A stretch of DNA of 13,684 bases from assembly GCA_013816695.1 (NCBI GenBank), contig JACDDZ010000020.1, positions 1-13,684 on the forward strand. Reading direction: 5' to 3'. The notes beneath the pieces are model-generated. The model saw nothing but the letters and a program-made list of their open reading frames with translations, had not been told where the DNA came from and made no database searches. Source of the stretch: Gemmatimonadaceae bacterium (lineage in GTDB: Bacteria; Gemmatimonadota; Gemmatimonadetes; Gemmatimonadales; Gemmatimonadaceae). Within the stretch, counting starts at the first letter, position 1, and each line of letters starts with the position of its first letter. Below, one piece after another: positions 13,682-13,684 of the stretch. The translations under genes were made by a program, and so were the position numbers.

Positions 13682-13684
13682 TCA

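Noticed and set aside
1..13684. Defence island, prophage, insertion sequence or tRNA
   Set aside because: All coding space is explained by chromosomal housekeeping, envelope and secretion genes; no transposase, integrase, terminal repeats or tRNA-like folds were seen.

Overview
The window is a stretch of bacterial chromosome, moderately GC-rich and densely coding, with no sign of phage, transposon, CRISPR array, rRNA or tRNA. The gene mix points to a soil-type member of the Gemmatimonadota: paired Tat-exported DUF1800 and DUF1501 proteins, lipoproteins with Cys-Gly-Gly-rich mature N-termini, a Big_2-cupredoxin lipoprotein, and a DbpA-domain RNA-binding protein next to tdk. This assignment is inference from gene content; there is no marker gene in the window that settles it.

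Left part (1-4277), housekeeping. A stand-alone Lrp/AsnC-type ligand-sensing domain (minus, runs off the left edge) is divergent from a large RNA-binding protein (353-2011). That protein keeps the fold order of a DEAD-box helicase and a C-terminal DbpA domain, but its ATPase motifs have been lost. Its stop overlaps the start of thymidine kinase (tdk). After a 268-bp gap holding a long imperfect inverted repeat come coaE (last step of CoA synthesis) and gcvH (glycine cleavage H protein). gcvH has a good sigma70-like promoter that overlaps the coaE stop codon. gcvH converges on an HU-family DNA-binding gene with one base between the stop codons, and a strong intrinsic terminator for gcvH lies inside the HU coding sequence.

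Middle part (4385-8424), cell envelope. Two lipoprotein genes diverge from a 36-bp gap: a small NG-LP type lipoprotein (minus) and a Big_2 plus cupredoxin lipoprotein with a complete type 1 copper site (plus). The cupredoxin gene converges on a minus-strand two-gene unit, DUF1800 followed by DUF1501, both with twin-arginine signals. A 14-bp perfect palindrome lies in the leader of that unit.

Right part (8508-13681), type II secretion. gspC-gspD-gspE-gspF-gspG run on the minus strand, and every junction is a 4-base stop/start overlap. GspC lacks a PDZ domain, and GspD has fewer periplasmic N domains than classical secretins, so this is a compact version of the machine. The remaining subunits (minor pseudopilins, GspL/M, prepilin peptidase) are not in the window. 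The Tat-exported DUF1800/DUF1501 pair directly downstream is a plausible set of substrates, because folded Tat substrates can leave through type II secretion; the sequence does not prove this.

I did not find a clearly new defence or mobile system. The most notable items are the catalytically eroded DEAD-box protein, the terminator embedded in the HU gene, the HU that lacks its DNA-intercalating proline, and the compact gsp operon next to Tat-dependent DUF1800/DUF1501 genes.
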